From positions 1-64,000 of the forward strand of contig CAMTAF010000002.1 in NCBI GenBank assembly GCA_947066955.1: a stretch of DNA of 64,000 bases, written 5' to 3'. The notes under the pieces were generated by a model that was given only the letters and a program-made list of their open reading frames with translations, made no database searches and was not told the DNA's origin. This document shows positions 1 to 8,703 of this stretch, one piece after another; within the stretch, counting starts at the first letter, position 1; every line of letters begins with the position of its first letter. Origin of the DNA: an uncultured Hungatella sp. GTDB lineage: Bacteria; Bacillota; Clostridia; Lachnospirales; Lachnospiraceae. The translations under genes and the position numbers were made by a program.

Positions 1-2494
1 CCACAGTTAAAGCCTGCGGATGTGTGTTGGACTTCCCCGTTCGGAATCCCACGCCTGTCCCTGACGGGCTGATTCCAGATGAACCTGTCCCCGACGGATT
101 ACTCCCCGATGAGCCGCTTCCTGACGGCCCCGAACCTGACGGGTCCGTCCTTCCCGGGGAATTGCCCCCCGAGGACACGGTCTCGGAGGCAGACCCAGTG
201 CTTCCTCCGGGACCTGCATTGGCTCCCGGGCCTGTATTTTGTCCCGGTGTCAATGAGTCCGCGCTGCTTGACTCAGACCCCGGAGATGTGTTTCCGGTAT
301 TGCCCGGAGTGCGGCCTCCCGCGCTTCCTGAGCTTTCCGGGACATCCGCCCCTCCCGGCCCGCGGCTCCCCGACTCTCCCGGTCTGGTCTCGGATGGTCT
401 GCTCTCTGTTGGTCTGCTCTCACCAGGTCTTGTGGAGTTTGACCCCGAAGGCCCATAACCGTTCTGTCCGCTGCCGGGACCGCCTGGGTATTCATCCTCG
501 GGCCCCTCCGGCCAATCATCGATGGGCGCGTCGATCAGATTGCCGTTCTCATCGGTCATATCGGGATACAGGATCAGATTGCCGTTTTCATCGGTCTCCA
601 AGGTTCTTGTGGATTCAGGCTCTGACTGGGATTCCTCCTCCCTGCCGGACGTCTCGGGATCAGCTGCCTCCGTGGTTGCCTTTGCTGTGGTCTCCGGAAC
701 ATAGCTGTCCGTTGCCAGAGCGCTCCCCGTAGAAGGCTTTCCCTCTCTGTGCATACCGCTGTCGGCCGCGATCTTGCTGCTGATCTGCCGCACCTTTTCT
801 GTGGGAGTATAGCTCTCATCCCCAAACAGAAATGTGTGAAGCTGGCTCACATTGGACTCCAGAGTCTGGGGGATGACACAGTCACCCTTTCCCGGAAGGT
901 TGGCATTTCCCTTGGCAAAGGGAAATCCTGCCGTCTCCCCTATATGATACTTGCTGATGCTCAGCGCCAAGTTCGTTAGGTCCGCAAAGTCCAGATTGGT
1001 GCTTATGCTGGGCAGGGTAGTTACCAAAATATTATTCAGGGTCGGGTAATCTGCCTGCTTTGCCTTGGCAAAGGCCAGCTCAATGATTTTCCTCTGTCTC
1101 TCTGTCCTGGCATAGTCCGTATCCATCAGCCTCAGGCGGCCATATGCCACTGCCTGGACTCCGTCAAGATGATGAAGGCCCGGAGCCGGAAGCTGGTGGG
1201 ACCCGATGCTGGTGGCCTTCACGGTCTCTGTAATGAACGCGTTGATATAGCGAAATTCCTGCCTGGTGATCTCCACATCCACACCGCCCAGAATATTGAT
1301 CCCCTCCGCCACCGCCTTCCAGCTGAAGGTGACATAGTCCGTAATATCTAAGTCCAGATTTTTGTTCAGAGCCTTTAATGCCTGTTCCGGCCCCCCGTTG
1401 GTATAGGCCGCATTGATCTTCCGGTAAGAATTGCTGTCATTGATATTTAAATACGTATCCCGATATACGGATACCAGTTTGATCTCCCCTGTGTCCTGGT
1501 TGATACAGCAGATCATATTCACATCTGCCTGCACGCCTGCGCTCACATTGGTGCTTCGGCTGTCCACGCCGAAGACGGCGATCATCCAGTACCCTTTCAT
1601 CTTTGTTATATCATCTACAGAAAGCGCTTCGTTTCTGACATCTTCCTTATTAAAATCTTCTCTCTGGATCATATTCAGGCGCCGGGCAAAGTAAGCGTAG
1701 GTAAAGATCACCGTAAGCGTCAGGCACTCTGCCAGGATCATGGCTATGATTCGCCGTCGCCTCTTTTTTTGCTTTACACGCTGGATCTTGGCCTGGGCCA
1801 AGGCTTCCCTGGGGGTCTCCGCCGCCGCGTCCGCTGCCCCTGTTTTTCTTCTGGCCCTGTCTGTGCCTGCCCCCTGACCCATGACTCTGCCTGTGCTGCT
1901 TCCGGCTGCCGTCTCCCTGGCGGCAATGTTATTTCCCTGAGCTGACATGCCCCGGATCCCGTCTCCGCCTGACTGCAGTCTTCCTGCCCCTGTCTGGCTT
2001 GCGCCTGTATTCGCGCCGCCCGGCTGTCTTCCTGCCTGGATTCCGCTCTTCCTTGGATCCCCAGGAACCCTTCCTGTGCCGGCTGCTCTCTCCGCTCCCG
2101 CCGGCCTTGCTCCCTGGGCAGGCCTTCTTAATCCCTGTCCTTCAGGGGCTCCTGTCTGACGTCCGTTCCCCGGCGCTCTTCCCGCGCCAAAATTTCTGTC
2201 CGCTGCCTGCTCCCTGACCCCCGGCCTCCCATAACTTTCCTCAGATCCGGGTTCCTGTCTTCTCACAGGCCTCCCCTGATACCTCTCCTCCATGGGGGCA
2301 TTTTCCCTGGGATCTCTCTGAGGCCTTCTTGGGGTCTCCTGGCCTGTACCGCCTGTCCTCTGAACACTTGTCTCCCGCGGTCTCGCGGGACCATCCGCCA
2401 TCCCCCGGCCGACTCTCCCGCCTTCCCTTACTGTTCCATTTCTCTGATTTTTTCCGGGCAGCTCCTCAAATCCATCTTTATGCTCATAGTTCAT
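1..2494 (-). CDS. LytR-CpsA-Psr (LCP) family glycan ligase, 3' end outside window
   Basis: LCP enzymes move lipid-linked glycans from undecaprenyl phosphate onto peptidoglycan outside the membrane. The reading frame enters from the left edge without a stop, so the C-terminus is missing. From the ATG at 2494 (GAGG upstream), about 249 cytoplasmic residues rich in Gly, Pro, Arg and Gln lead to a run of arginines and one membrane helix at about 250-271. The LCP domain follows, with AVFGVDSR near 306, VYRDTY near 347 and the arginine-rich RLRLMDTDYARTERQR near 450-465, which in the family contacts the lipid phosphate. After about residue 570 the chain becomes a Ser/Gly/Pro/Thr-rich extracellular tail reaching the window edge. 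It is the last visible gene of the first glycan operon, which suits final attachment to the wall. The long N-terminal extension is unusual; a later start at the ATG at 2293 is possible. Confidence 0.9.
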   Translation of the reverse strand, partial: MNYEHKDGFEELPGKNQRNGTVREGGRVGRGMADGPARPRETSVQRTGGTGQETPRRPQRDPRENAPMEERYQGRPVRRQEPGSEESYGRPGVREQAADRNFGAGRAPGNGRQTGAPEGQGLRRPAQGARPAGAERAAGTGRVPGDPRKSGIQAGRQPGGANTGASQTGAGRLQSGGDGIRGMSAQGNNIAARETAAGSSTGRVMGQGAGTDRARRKTGAADAAAETPREALAQAKIQRVKQKKRRRRIIAMILAECLTLTVIFTYAYFARRLNMIQREDFNKEDVRNEALSVDDITKMKGYWMIAVFGVDSRSTNVSAGVQADVNMICCINQDTGEIKLVSVYRDTYLNINDSNSYRKINAAYTNGGPEQALKALNKNLDLDITDYVTFSWKAVAEGINILGGVDVEITRQEFRYINAFITETVKATSIGSHQLPAPGLHHLDGVQAVAYGRLRLMDTDYARTERQRKIIELAFAKAKQADYPTLNNILVTTLPSISTNLDFADLTNLALSISKYHIGETAGFPFAKGNANLPGKGDCVIPQTLESNVSQLHTFLFGDESYTPTEKVRQISSKIAADSGMHREGKPSTGSALATDSYVPETTAKATTEAADPETSGREEESQSEPESTRTLETDENGNLILYPDMTDENGNLIDAPIDDWPEGPEDEYPGGPGSGQNGYGPSGSNSTRPGESRPTESRPSETRPGESGSRGPGGADVPESSGSAGGRTPGNTGNTSPGSESSSADSLTPGQNTGPGANAGPGGSTGSASETVSSGGNSPGRTDPSGSGPSGSGSSGSNPSGTGSSGISPSGTGVGFRTGKSNTHPQALTV

Positions 2495-2525
2495 GCACGC
2501 AACCTCGTCTTTACTGTGAAAGTAT

Positions 2526-2656
2526 CATCGCCGTCAGGCGATCTAAATTCAGGTATGCCAAATGCGCCCGCCATACTTTTATGGGACGGTGGTGCGTCCG
2601 CCATAACTTTCATACGTGGCAGCACGTCCGCTGCCGGGCGCATGAGGGTTTATTGT
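2526..2656. repeat. Dispersed repeat R2, copy a
   Basis: Fills most of the gap between the LCP gene and the sugar transferase. It begins with a short GC hairpin (CGCC..GGCG). It then shares the order TTCAGG, ATGCCAA, TGCGCCCGCCA, CGGTGGTGCG and GCCGGGCGCATG with 4219-4330. Unlike the other copy, it carries an extra internal near-duplicate of the CCGCCATA..GTG segment. Confidence 0.7.
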
Positions 2657-2691
2657 CTGCTGATTCTTTTTGCAGCTGTCGGCCCCAAGGA

Positions 2692-4110
2692 TCAGTAGGC
2701 ATTCTTATTGATAAACCCTTTAAAAAATGTAAGGAACAAGATCCGAAAATCCAGACCCATGGTCCAGTTTTCAATGTAATACAGATCGTGTTCTATCCTC
2801 TTTGTTATGGAGGTGTCCCCTCTGTACCCGTTCACCTGGGCCCAGCCGGTCATCCCCGGGCGTACCTGGTGCTTGATCATATACCTGGGGATCTCCTCCT
2901 TAAACTTTTCCACAAAAAACGGTCTCTCCGGCCTGGGACCCACCAGGCTCATGTCCCCTTTAAGGACATTAAAGAACTGGGGAACCTCGTCCAAGCTGGT
3001 CTTCCTGATAAACCGCCCCACCGGCGTCACCCTGGAATCCCCGGGCGTGGTCCACCTGCTTTTCTCCGCAGAGGGCGGCTGCACCTCCATGGAACGGAAC
3101 TTGTACATCTTAAAAGTCCTGTTGTGAAGCCCCACTCTCTCCTGACAATAAATCAGCGGCCCCGGAGATGTGAGCTTAATCATGGCCGCGGTCAGCAGCA
3201 TCAGAGGGGAAAACAGGATAATTCCCACAATGGCCCCAAAGATATCCACTGCTCTCTTCATCACCTTGTTGGCTGTCTCATTAAGAGGCACATGGCGTAT
3301 ATTGATCACCGGCAGCCCCATAAGATCTTCCATGTAAGGCCTTGTGGGGATCACGTTGTTGTAATCCGGAATAAACTTGGTGTGCACCCCCGACTTCTCG
3401 CAGGAAGCCACAATATATTCCAGCTTTGCGTACTCCCCCAGGCTTAAGGTAATGGCAATCTCATCCAGGGTATTTAAAGCCAGAATCGAATCCAGCTGGG
3501 CGATGGTGCCGATAACCCGGACCCCTTTGTAGGTCTTTCCCAGGGGAGAATAGTCATCCAGCATACCATAAACCCGGTATCCCCATGTGGGGTTTGCCCG
3601 CACCCGGTCAATAAACCCCTCCGCCGTCCTGCTGTAGCCGATGAGCAGAATATGCTTCTGATTGTAGCCCCTCCCCCGCAGAGACCGCAGAATCTGGCGG
3701 ATCAGATCTCTCTCCGCTGTCTCCGCCACAAGATTAATGCTGAAAAAATAGAACACCATCCTTGTGGAATACTGCTGGAAATAAGGGTTCTTCTTCAGCA
3801 GCAAAAGCAGCATGGAGATCATCAGAAGGCCGGCCAGGTTGGCTTTGCAGATGTTGGCAAATTCATATCTTCGCTGCTGTACCCTCTTAGGCGTATACAA
3901 ATGAAAAAAAGTATATAACACCAGATATAAGGGCACCAAAACAATCAAAACAGAAAAATAAAACTGAGGAGGCAGAAGTTTTCTCTCAGGGCCGAATCTG
4001 CGGTTGCCCAGATACAGGATCAGCCACGCGCAGCTGTAAGACAAGATGACCACCAATGCATCCAGGATCACATGAAGCCTGTTCAGTTTTTTCTGATTCG
4101 CTTTTATCAT
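2692..4110 (-). CDS. Undecaprenyl-phosphate sugar-1-phosphate transferase (WcaJ/polyprenyl glycosylphosphotransferase type)
   Basis: This membrane enzyme starts a lipid-linked glycan by transferring a hexose-1-phosphate from a nucleotide sugar to undecaprenyl phosphate. The 472 residues have the full two-part layout. Four N-terminal membrane helices are followed by a Rossmann-like central domain (HILLIGYSRTAEGF near 155). A reentrant helix near 290-315 precedes the C-terminal catalytic domain with MYKFRSM, DEVPQFFNVLKGDMSLVGPRPERP and GMTGWAQVNGYRGDT. The length is normal for the family. It lies between two R2 repeats, one in each flanking gap, with the LCP gene downstream and a GT2 gene upstream. 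A TATAAT at 4152-4157 suggests it can be transcribed separately. The sugar is probably glucose or galactose; the sequence alone does not decide. Confidence 0.92.
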   Translation of the reverse strand: MIKANQKKLNRLHVILDALVVILSYSCAWLILYLGNRRFGPERKLLPPQFYFSVLIVLVPLYLVLYTFFHLYTPKRVQQRRYEFANICKANLAGLLMISMLLLLLKKNPYFQQYSTRMVFYFFSINLVAETAERDLIRQILRSLRGRGYNQKHILLIGYSRTAEGFIDRVRANPTWGYRVYGMLDDYSPLGKTYKGVRVIGTIAQLDSILALNTLDEIAITLSLGEYAKLEYIVASCEKSGVHTKFIPDYNNVIPTRPYMEDLMGLPVINIRHVPLNETANKVMKRAVDIFGAIVGIILFSPLMLLTAAMIKLTSPGPLIYCQERVGLHNRTFKMYKFRSMEVQPPSAEKSRWTTPGDSRVTPVGRFIRKTSLDEVPQFFNVLKGDMSLVGPRPERPFFVEKFKEEIPRYMIKHQVRPGMTGWAQVNGYRGDTSITKRIEHDLYYIENWTMGLDFRILFLTFFKGFINKNAY

Positions 4111-4151
4111 GAATATTCACCTTAGTATTAATGTGTTGCCATATCTTAACC

Positions 4152-4157
4152 ATTATA
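4152..4157 (-). promoter_or_regulatory. Possible -10 box for the sugar transferase gene
   Basis: TATAAT lies about 42 bases upstream of the ATG at 4110. No good -35 hexamer is visible at 16-18 bases, so support is modest. Confidence 0.3.
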
Positions 4158-4218
4158 CATGAAAAAGACGGCATGGACATTAAATTTCTCTTAAGATAAA
4201 ATAATCTTTTACTATAAA

Positions 4219-4330
4219 GGTCCGCCGCCGAATAGGCGGCATGCATTCAGGGATGCCAAGTGCGCCCGCCAAACTTTCATGGGGCGGTGGTGCGCTTGCT
4301 GGCCGGGCGCATGGAGGTTTACTATAATTA
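4219..4330. repeat. Dispersed repeat R2, copy b
   Basis: Sits in the 311-base gap between the GT2 gene and the sugar transferase. It opens with a GC hairpin (GCCGCC, 5-base loop, GGCGGC) and matches 2526-2656 over most of its length, but lacks that copy's internal duplication. The rest of the gap (4331-4421) holds no gene I can support. Confidence 0.7.
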
Positions 4331-4421
4331 TATCCATTCAGGCCCCCGCAATTCATGCCCGGACCGTAGGGAATAGTATACCTCAGCTGCCGGAAATATT
4401 CAACTAAAATTTCCCCTTCTC

Positions 4422-5429
4422 TTACAGACTTCTCTTACAGACCTTTTTCAGCTGCCGTTTGCTGAATTCGTATACATACAGCGCAGTTCCTGTCATCAGC
4501 TCCCACTGGATAGCCAGATAGTTGCTCAAATGTTCCTCCTTAAAAGCCACCTTCCTGCAGGTTTTCATGGTGGCGAACCCCTCCCGGATCCCTTCCGCGT
4601 ACTCTTTTTCAAAGCCCAGTTTCTTAAAAAATCCGTATTTCACCAGGATCCCCAGCGCCAGGGGCAGGCTGTTGACTGCCAGCTGAGGCCAGGGCATGTT
4701 CTTATAATTTAGATAAATGCCGTTCCGGGCCGCCAGCTTTACCTTGAAGCTGTTGTACTTGGACCCGCTGGTTCCGCTGCCCACATGGAAAACCACGGCT
4801 GTAGGGCAGTAGAGATTGTGGTAGCCAAAGATTTTGGCCCTGTAGCATATGTCCATATCCTCTAAGTAGGCAAAATGCTTTTCATCGAAATATCCGATAA
4901 TCTCAAAGACCTCTCTTCGGTATATGGCCGCCCCCGCGCAGGCAGAAAAAACCTCCCTGGGACGGTTAAAGCCCCGTGAACTCTGGCCCACACCACGCTG
5001 GTAGGCCCAGCCGAGAACCGAGTACATGTCCCCGGCGCTGTCCATCAAGTCCCTGTGGAAAAGCTGCACCATCTTGCTGCTGACGGCAAAGATTTTTTTA
5101 GAGCGGCTGATGGTTCTCAACAGCTCCCCCACAAAGTCCGGCTCCGGCTCCGTGTCATTGTTTAAAAGGAGCACATAGGGGGTCTTCGCTGCCCGGATTC
5201 CCGCGTTGACTGCCCCGGAAAATCCTGTGTTGGTCTCCAGGAAAATAGCCGGGATCCCTCTCTCCCTCAGCCACTGGCCGCTTCCGTCCGTGGAGCCGTT
5301 GTCCACCACCAGGATATCAAAGTCCCGGCACCTCTGCTTCCCAAGGGCCTCCATGCACGGTTCCATAAAAGAAAGTCCATTGTAATTGGGTATGATCACC
5401 GTGACCCTGGGTTCCCCATTTTCCCTCAT
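4422..5429 (-). CDS. Glycosyltransferase family 2 (rhamnosyltransferase-like)
   Basis: A predicted cytoplasmic GT-A fold glycosyltransferase of 335 residues that would add one sugar to a lipid-linked acceptor. The N-terminus reads VTVIIPNYNGLSFMEPC with DNGSTDGS. The metal/nucleotide site is LLLNNDTEPEPDF near residue 90 and the catalytic segment is YLEDMDICYRAKIFGY near 190. This arrangement is common in enzymes annotated as dTDP-rhamnosyltransferases, but donor and acceptor cannot be read from sequence. The ATG overlaps the stop of the upstream two-domain transferase (ATGA), so translation is coupled. The ribosome site GGAGGAGG lies inside the last codons of that gene. Confidence 0.9.
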   Translation of the reverse strand: MRENGEPRVTVIIPNYNGLSFMEPCMEALGKQRCRDFDILVVDNGSTDGSGQWLRERGIPAIFLETNTGFSGAVNAGIRAAKTPYVLLLNNDTEPEPDFVGELLRTISRSKKIFAVSSKMVQLFHRDLMDSAGDMYSVLGWAYQRGVGQSSRGFNRPREVFSACAGAAIYRREVFEIIGYFDEKHFAYLEDMDICYRAKIFGYHNLYCPTAVVFHVGSGTSGSKYNSFKVKLAARNGIYLNYKNMPWPQLAVNSLPLALGILVKYGFFKKLGFEKEYAEGIREGFATMKTCRKVAFKEEHLSNYLAIQWELMTGTALYVYEFSKRQLKKVCKRSL

Positions 5430-7735
5430 AGTTCCTCCTCCTTATCAGGGTATCGGCACGCTCCGCTCCGCGGAACCTGCCATGTCGTCGGAAGGCCTCC
5501 TGAAAATGCTGCGCATTTGCCTTCCTCCTCCTCCATCATCTCCAAGATGGCTGGGTCCAGCTTGTAGGGCTCCCCGATCCCTTCTTTTTTCAGATCCCTC
5601 AGGGCAAAGTTGGATTTGCGCAGGGTCAGGTTTGGATTGTAGTAGGGATCTCCGGCCCTCAGGATATCCGGCCATTTCCTTCCAAACTTTGCCACCTCGC
5701 GGTTGAACCTTGCCACCTTTTCCGGCGTGTCCTCCAGCCCCCTGGACTTGGACTCATAATGGTACAAAAGGGCGTAGGGGGCATAGACCACCAGTTTTCC
5801 CAGGCTCCTGACCTTCATGCAGTAGTCGATGTCATTAAACGCCACTGCAAAGTCCTCGCTGAATCCCCCTGCCTTGTCAAACACGGACCGCTTGCTCATC
5901 ATGCAGGCCGCCGTCACCGCGCTGTAATCCTGGGCGCACATGGCTCTGTGGAAATAGCTGTTCTCCGCCTTGTGGAGGCCGATAAAGGTGTGGCCCGCGA
6001 TCCCGCCGAACCCTACCACCACGCCGGCGTGCTGGATGGTGTCGTCCTGATACAAAAGCCTTGCCCCCACAGCGCCCACATCCTCTCTCTGGCAGAAACC
6101 CAGCATCTCCTCGATAAAATTCTCCGCGATCAGCTCGGTGTCATTGTTTAAAAATAACAGATATTCGCCCTTTGCGTGCTTAACCCCGAAATTGTTAATG
6201 GCTGAGTAGTTGAACTCCCTTTTCCAGGTAACTACCCGCACCTGGGGAAATTCCTTCTGGATCTCCTCGTAGTATCGGAAGGTCTCCTCCTTCACGCTGT
6301 TGTTCTCCACCACCACAAACTCCAGGTTCTTGTAGGTGCCTCTGGTGAGGATAGCCCTGACGCACAGGTCCAAGTCCTGGTGGTGGTCTTTGTTGGGGAT
6401 GATCACCGACACCAGGGGATCCCCCTGGATCTTAAAGATCGTGTGGTAAATGCCGTAGTCCACCCCTTTTTCCACCCTCTCCGCCTCAATGCCCATGCGC
6501 CGGTAGTGGTCCATGATGGCCCTGGAACCTGCCTCAAAGGCATAAAGCTTGCTCTGGGGGTTGCTGGCCGTGGAATCCTGGTGGCACCGCCAGTGGTACA
6601 GGACCTTTGGAATATGGTAAATGCCCTTTGCCGCCTCGGTGCACCGGAAGATGAAGTCATAGTCCTGGGCCCCGTCGTACTCCTTCCTTAAGCCCCCCAC
6701 CTGGTCCACCAGCTCCCGCTTTACCACAAACTGGTGGCAGATGTAGTTGACGCTGGTGAGAAGGTCCGGGTTAAAATCTGGTTTGAAATGGGGATCGAAC
6801 AAAGCTCCCCCATCCATATCCATCTTATCCTCGTCAGAGTAGATCACGTCGCACTCCGGATGTTCCCGGATGGCCCTGGCGCACTGGTAGAGGGCATCCT
6901 CTGTCATGGCGTCGTCATGGTCTGCCAGAACGATGTAATCCCCCTCTGCCATAGCCATGGCCTCATTGGTGTTCTCTGAGATGCCGTGGTTCCCGTTTAG
7001 CCTCTTGTAGCGGAAGCGGGAATCCTTTGACCCGTATTTTTTCGCTGTCCGGGACAAATCTTCCCCCTCCGGGCTGCCGTCCGCCATGCACAGCTCCCAG
7101 TTCCCGTAAGTCTGGGCAGCGATGGAATCCAGCATCTCCCGAAGATATTTCTCCGGCGTCCGGTAGAGGGGCATGACAATGGAAAACTTGGGGCCATTGT
7201 CCCACGTCTCCCTCCTCTGCCTCTCCAGCTCCTCTTCCGTGGGCTTGGTGAGAGAGTACCACTCCCCGTAATCATAGTCATTGTCAAGCCCCTGGAGCTT
7301 GTGGACCGATTTCACAAACAAGGCCCACAGCCCGTTCTCCTTCCAGAAATCCAGGGCCACATGGACGGTCTCCATGTTCATCAAGTCCTTTATCTTCTGC
7401 ATCCGCTTGTGAGCCACGCTGGACCGCTTCTCGATCAGCTCCTCATTGTATTTGATCCGCATCTTTCTGCCGTCGCAGAGGATCACCAGATAGTAGTCCT
7501 TTCCTCTTTTATATGGAAACTGGATGTCGAATCCAAAATCCTTATCATACACTTTTCCGTAATAGATCTGGCTCACATCATCCCGCCTGGTGGACACGTA
7601 CTTAAATTTGAGGGGCTTGTGGTCTTTGTCCTCCACCCGGAACTTTGGCTGGGACTGGGGAGTTTTTCCGATCACCCAGCCGTTGAGCTGGATAGAATTT
7701 TCCCGGATCCTGACCACATCTACATTATGCTTCAT
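5426..7735 (-). CDS. Two-domain family 2 glycosyltransferase with a repeat-encoded C-terminus
   Basis: A 769-residue protein with two GT2 domains, probably adding two sugars in succession. A beta-rich N-terminal region of about 110 residues precedes the first domain (FSIVMPLYRTPEKY near 184, YIVLADHDDA near 270). The second domain has VSVIIPNKDH near 450, YLLFLNNDTEL and FNDIDYCMKV. I chose the ATG at 7735 because it overlaps the preceding stop (ATGAAGCATAA) and follows GAGGAAGA; an ATG at 7780 would intrude 56 bases into that gene. The last 35-40 residues come from repeat R3 (5447-5540) and look unlike the family. The R3 segment has kept the frame open and the overlap with the next gene intact. 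Confidence 0.9.
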   Translation of the reverse strand: MKHNVDVVRIRENSIQLNGWVIGKTPQSQPKFRVEDKDHKPLKFKYVSTRRDDVSQIYYGKVYDKDFGFDIQFPYKRGKDYYLVILCDGRKMRIKYNEELIEKRSSVAHKRMQKIKDLMNMETVHVALDFWKENGLWALFVKSVHKLQGLDNDYDYGEWYSLTKPTEEELERQRRETWDNGPKFSIVMPLYRTPEKYLREMLDSIAAQTYGNWELCMADGSPEGEDLSRTAKKYGSKDSRFRYKRLNGNHGISENTNEAMAMAEGDYIVLADHDDAMTEDALYQCARAIREHPECDVIYSDEDKMDMDGGALFDPHFKPDFNPDLLTSVNYICHQFVVKRELVDQVGGLRKEYDGAQDYDFIFRCTEAAKGIYHIPKVLYHWRCHQDSTASNPQSKLYAFEAGSRAIMDHYRRMGIEAERVEKGVDYGIYHTIFKIQGDPLVSVIIPNKDHHQDLDLCVRAILTRGTYKNLEFVVVENNSVKEETFRYYEEIQKEFPQVRVVTWKREFNYSAINNFGVKHAKGEYLLFLNNDTELIAENFIEEMLGFCQREDVGAVGARLLYQDDTIQHAGVVVGFGGIAGHTFIGLHKAENSYFHRAMCAQDYSAVTAACMMSKRSVFDKAGGFSEDFAVAFNDIDYCMKVRSLGKLVVYAPYALLYHYESKSRGLEDTPEKVARFNREVAKFGRKWPDILRAGDPYYNPNLTLRKSNFALRDLKKEGIGEPYKLDPAILEMMEEEEGKCAAFSGGLPTTWQVPRSGACRYPDKEEEL
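5447..5540. repeat. Dispersed repeat R3, copy a, inside a coding region
   Basis: Matches 61678-61768 and 63310-63402 by eye. Shared blocks are GGCAC, TCCGCT.CGCGGA, CCTGCCA, TCGGAAGGC, CTGAAAA and TTTGCCTTCC. It has a central hairpin TCCGC/GCGGA. Here it encodes the C-terminal tail of the two-domain glycosyltransferase. Confidence 0.7.
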
Positions 7736-8687
7736 TGTCTTCTTCCTCTTCCTGATCAAAATTGATCCGCTCTTCCTCAATGACCAGAGGCCGCTTCATA
7801 ACCCTGGAGTTGATCGCCAGGATGTACTCTCCCACCATGCCGATAAAAAAGATCTGGACAGACCCCAGAAAGCACATGCCGATGAGAAGAGGCGCCATCC
7901 CTGCCGCGAAACGGTCCCAGTACATGAGCTTCATCACCAGATACACAAGAGCCACCACCATGCTGGCGCAGCAGCACAGGCCGCCGAAAACAGTGGCCAA
8001 ACGCAGCCCCGCCTTGGTGTAGGAGGTGACGCTGAGCATGGCCGCGTCGTAGAGCTTGTAAAAATTATTGCTGGTCTTCCCTGCCCGGCGCTTTGGCTGC
8101 TCATAGGGGATCTCCTTCCTCCGAAAGCCCAGCTCTGCCACAATCCCCCTGAGAAAGGGGGTGGGATCGTCCAAATCCCTAAGAACCTGGATAAAGCGGC
8201 GGTCATAGAGGCCGAACCCTGTAAACTGCTCGATCTGCTCCACATCGGAGAGCTTTTTGATCATCTTGTAATAGCAGCCCCTGAGCCAGTACATCACCGG
8301 ATTCTCCTGGCTGGACTTTTTGATCCCTATGACGATGCGGTAGCCATTTTCCCACTCCTTCACATACTTGGGGATCATGTCCACGGGATCCTGGAAATCC
8401 GCTGCCATCAAGACCGTGCAGTCCCCGCTGCTCTGGAGCATGGCATAGTAGGGGGAATTGAACTGCCCGAAATTCTTGGCATTGAAGATCCCTTTGATCC
8501 CCTTGTCCTCCCCCGCCAGCCCGCGGATGATCTCCCGGGTCCTGTCCTTGGAATCATTGTCGATAAATATGATCTCATACCGGTAAGAGGGAAGGCTCTC
8601 CCTGAACATGGCCCGCAGGGCGTCCGCCATGGCCTGGACATTCTCCTCCTCATTGTAACACGGCACTACGATGCTGATGGTCTTCAT
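7725..8687 (-). CDS. GtrB/DPM1-like polyprenyl-phosphate glycosyltransferase
   Basis: A 320-residue GT2 enzyme with the layout of GtrB and dolichol-phosphate mannose synthase relatives. The catalytic domain (ISIVVPCYNEEENV, IDNDSKDRT, MAADFQDPVDMIPKY) is followed by the family signature GFGLYDRRF and YEQPKRRAGKT. Two C-terminal membrane helices lie near 235-255 and 265-290. The family loads a single sugar onto undecaprenyl phosphate, which is later used on the outer membrane face to decorate a polymer. No flippase or GtrIII-type transferase lies beside it, so the outside partner is unknown. The end is very acidic (EEEEDNEA). The ribosome site is GAGAGGA. It is co-directional with the alcohol dehydrogenase 16 bases upstream. 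Confidence 0.9.
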   Translation of the reverse strand: MKTISIVVPCYNEEENVQAMADALRAMFRESLPSYRYEIIFIDNDSKDRTREIIRGLAGEDKGIKGIFNAKNFGQFNSPYYAMLQSSGDCTVLMAADFQDPVDMIPKYVKEWENGYRIVIGIKKSSQENPVMYWLRGCYYKMIKKLSDVEQIEQFTGFGLYDRRFIQVLRDLDDPTPFLRGIVAELGFRRKEIPYEQPKRRAGKTSNNFYKLYDAAMLSVTSYTKAGLRLATVFGGLCCCASMVVALVYLVMKLMYWDRFAAGMAPLLIGMCFLGSVQIFFIGMVGEYILAINSRVMKRPLVIEEERINFDQEEEEDNEA

Positions 8688-8703
8688 ACTATTTTCCTCT
8701 CGT

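Noticed and set aside
2329..3447. 372-codon plus-strand frame
   Set aside because: It runs antisense to the LCP start and the sugar transferase, has no ribosome site, and its His/Pro/Arg-rich product looks like the mirror of real GC-rich codons.
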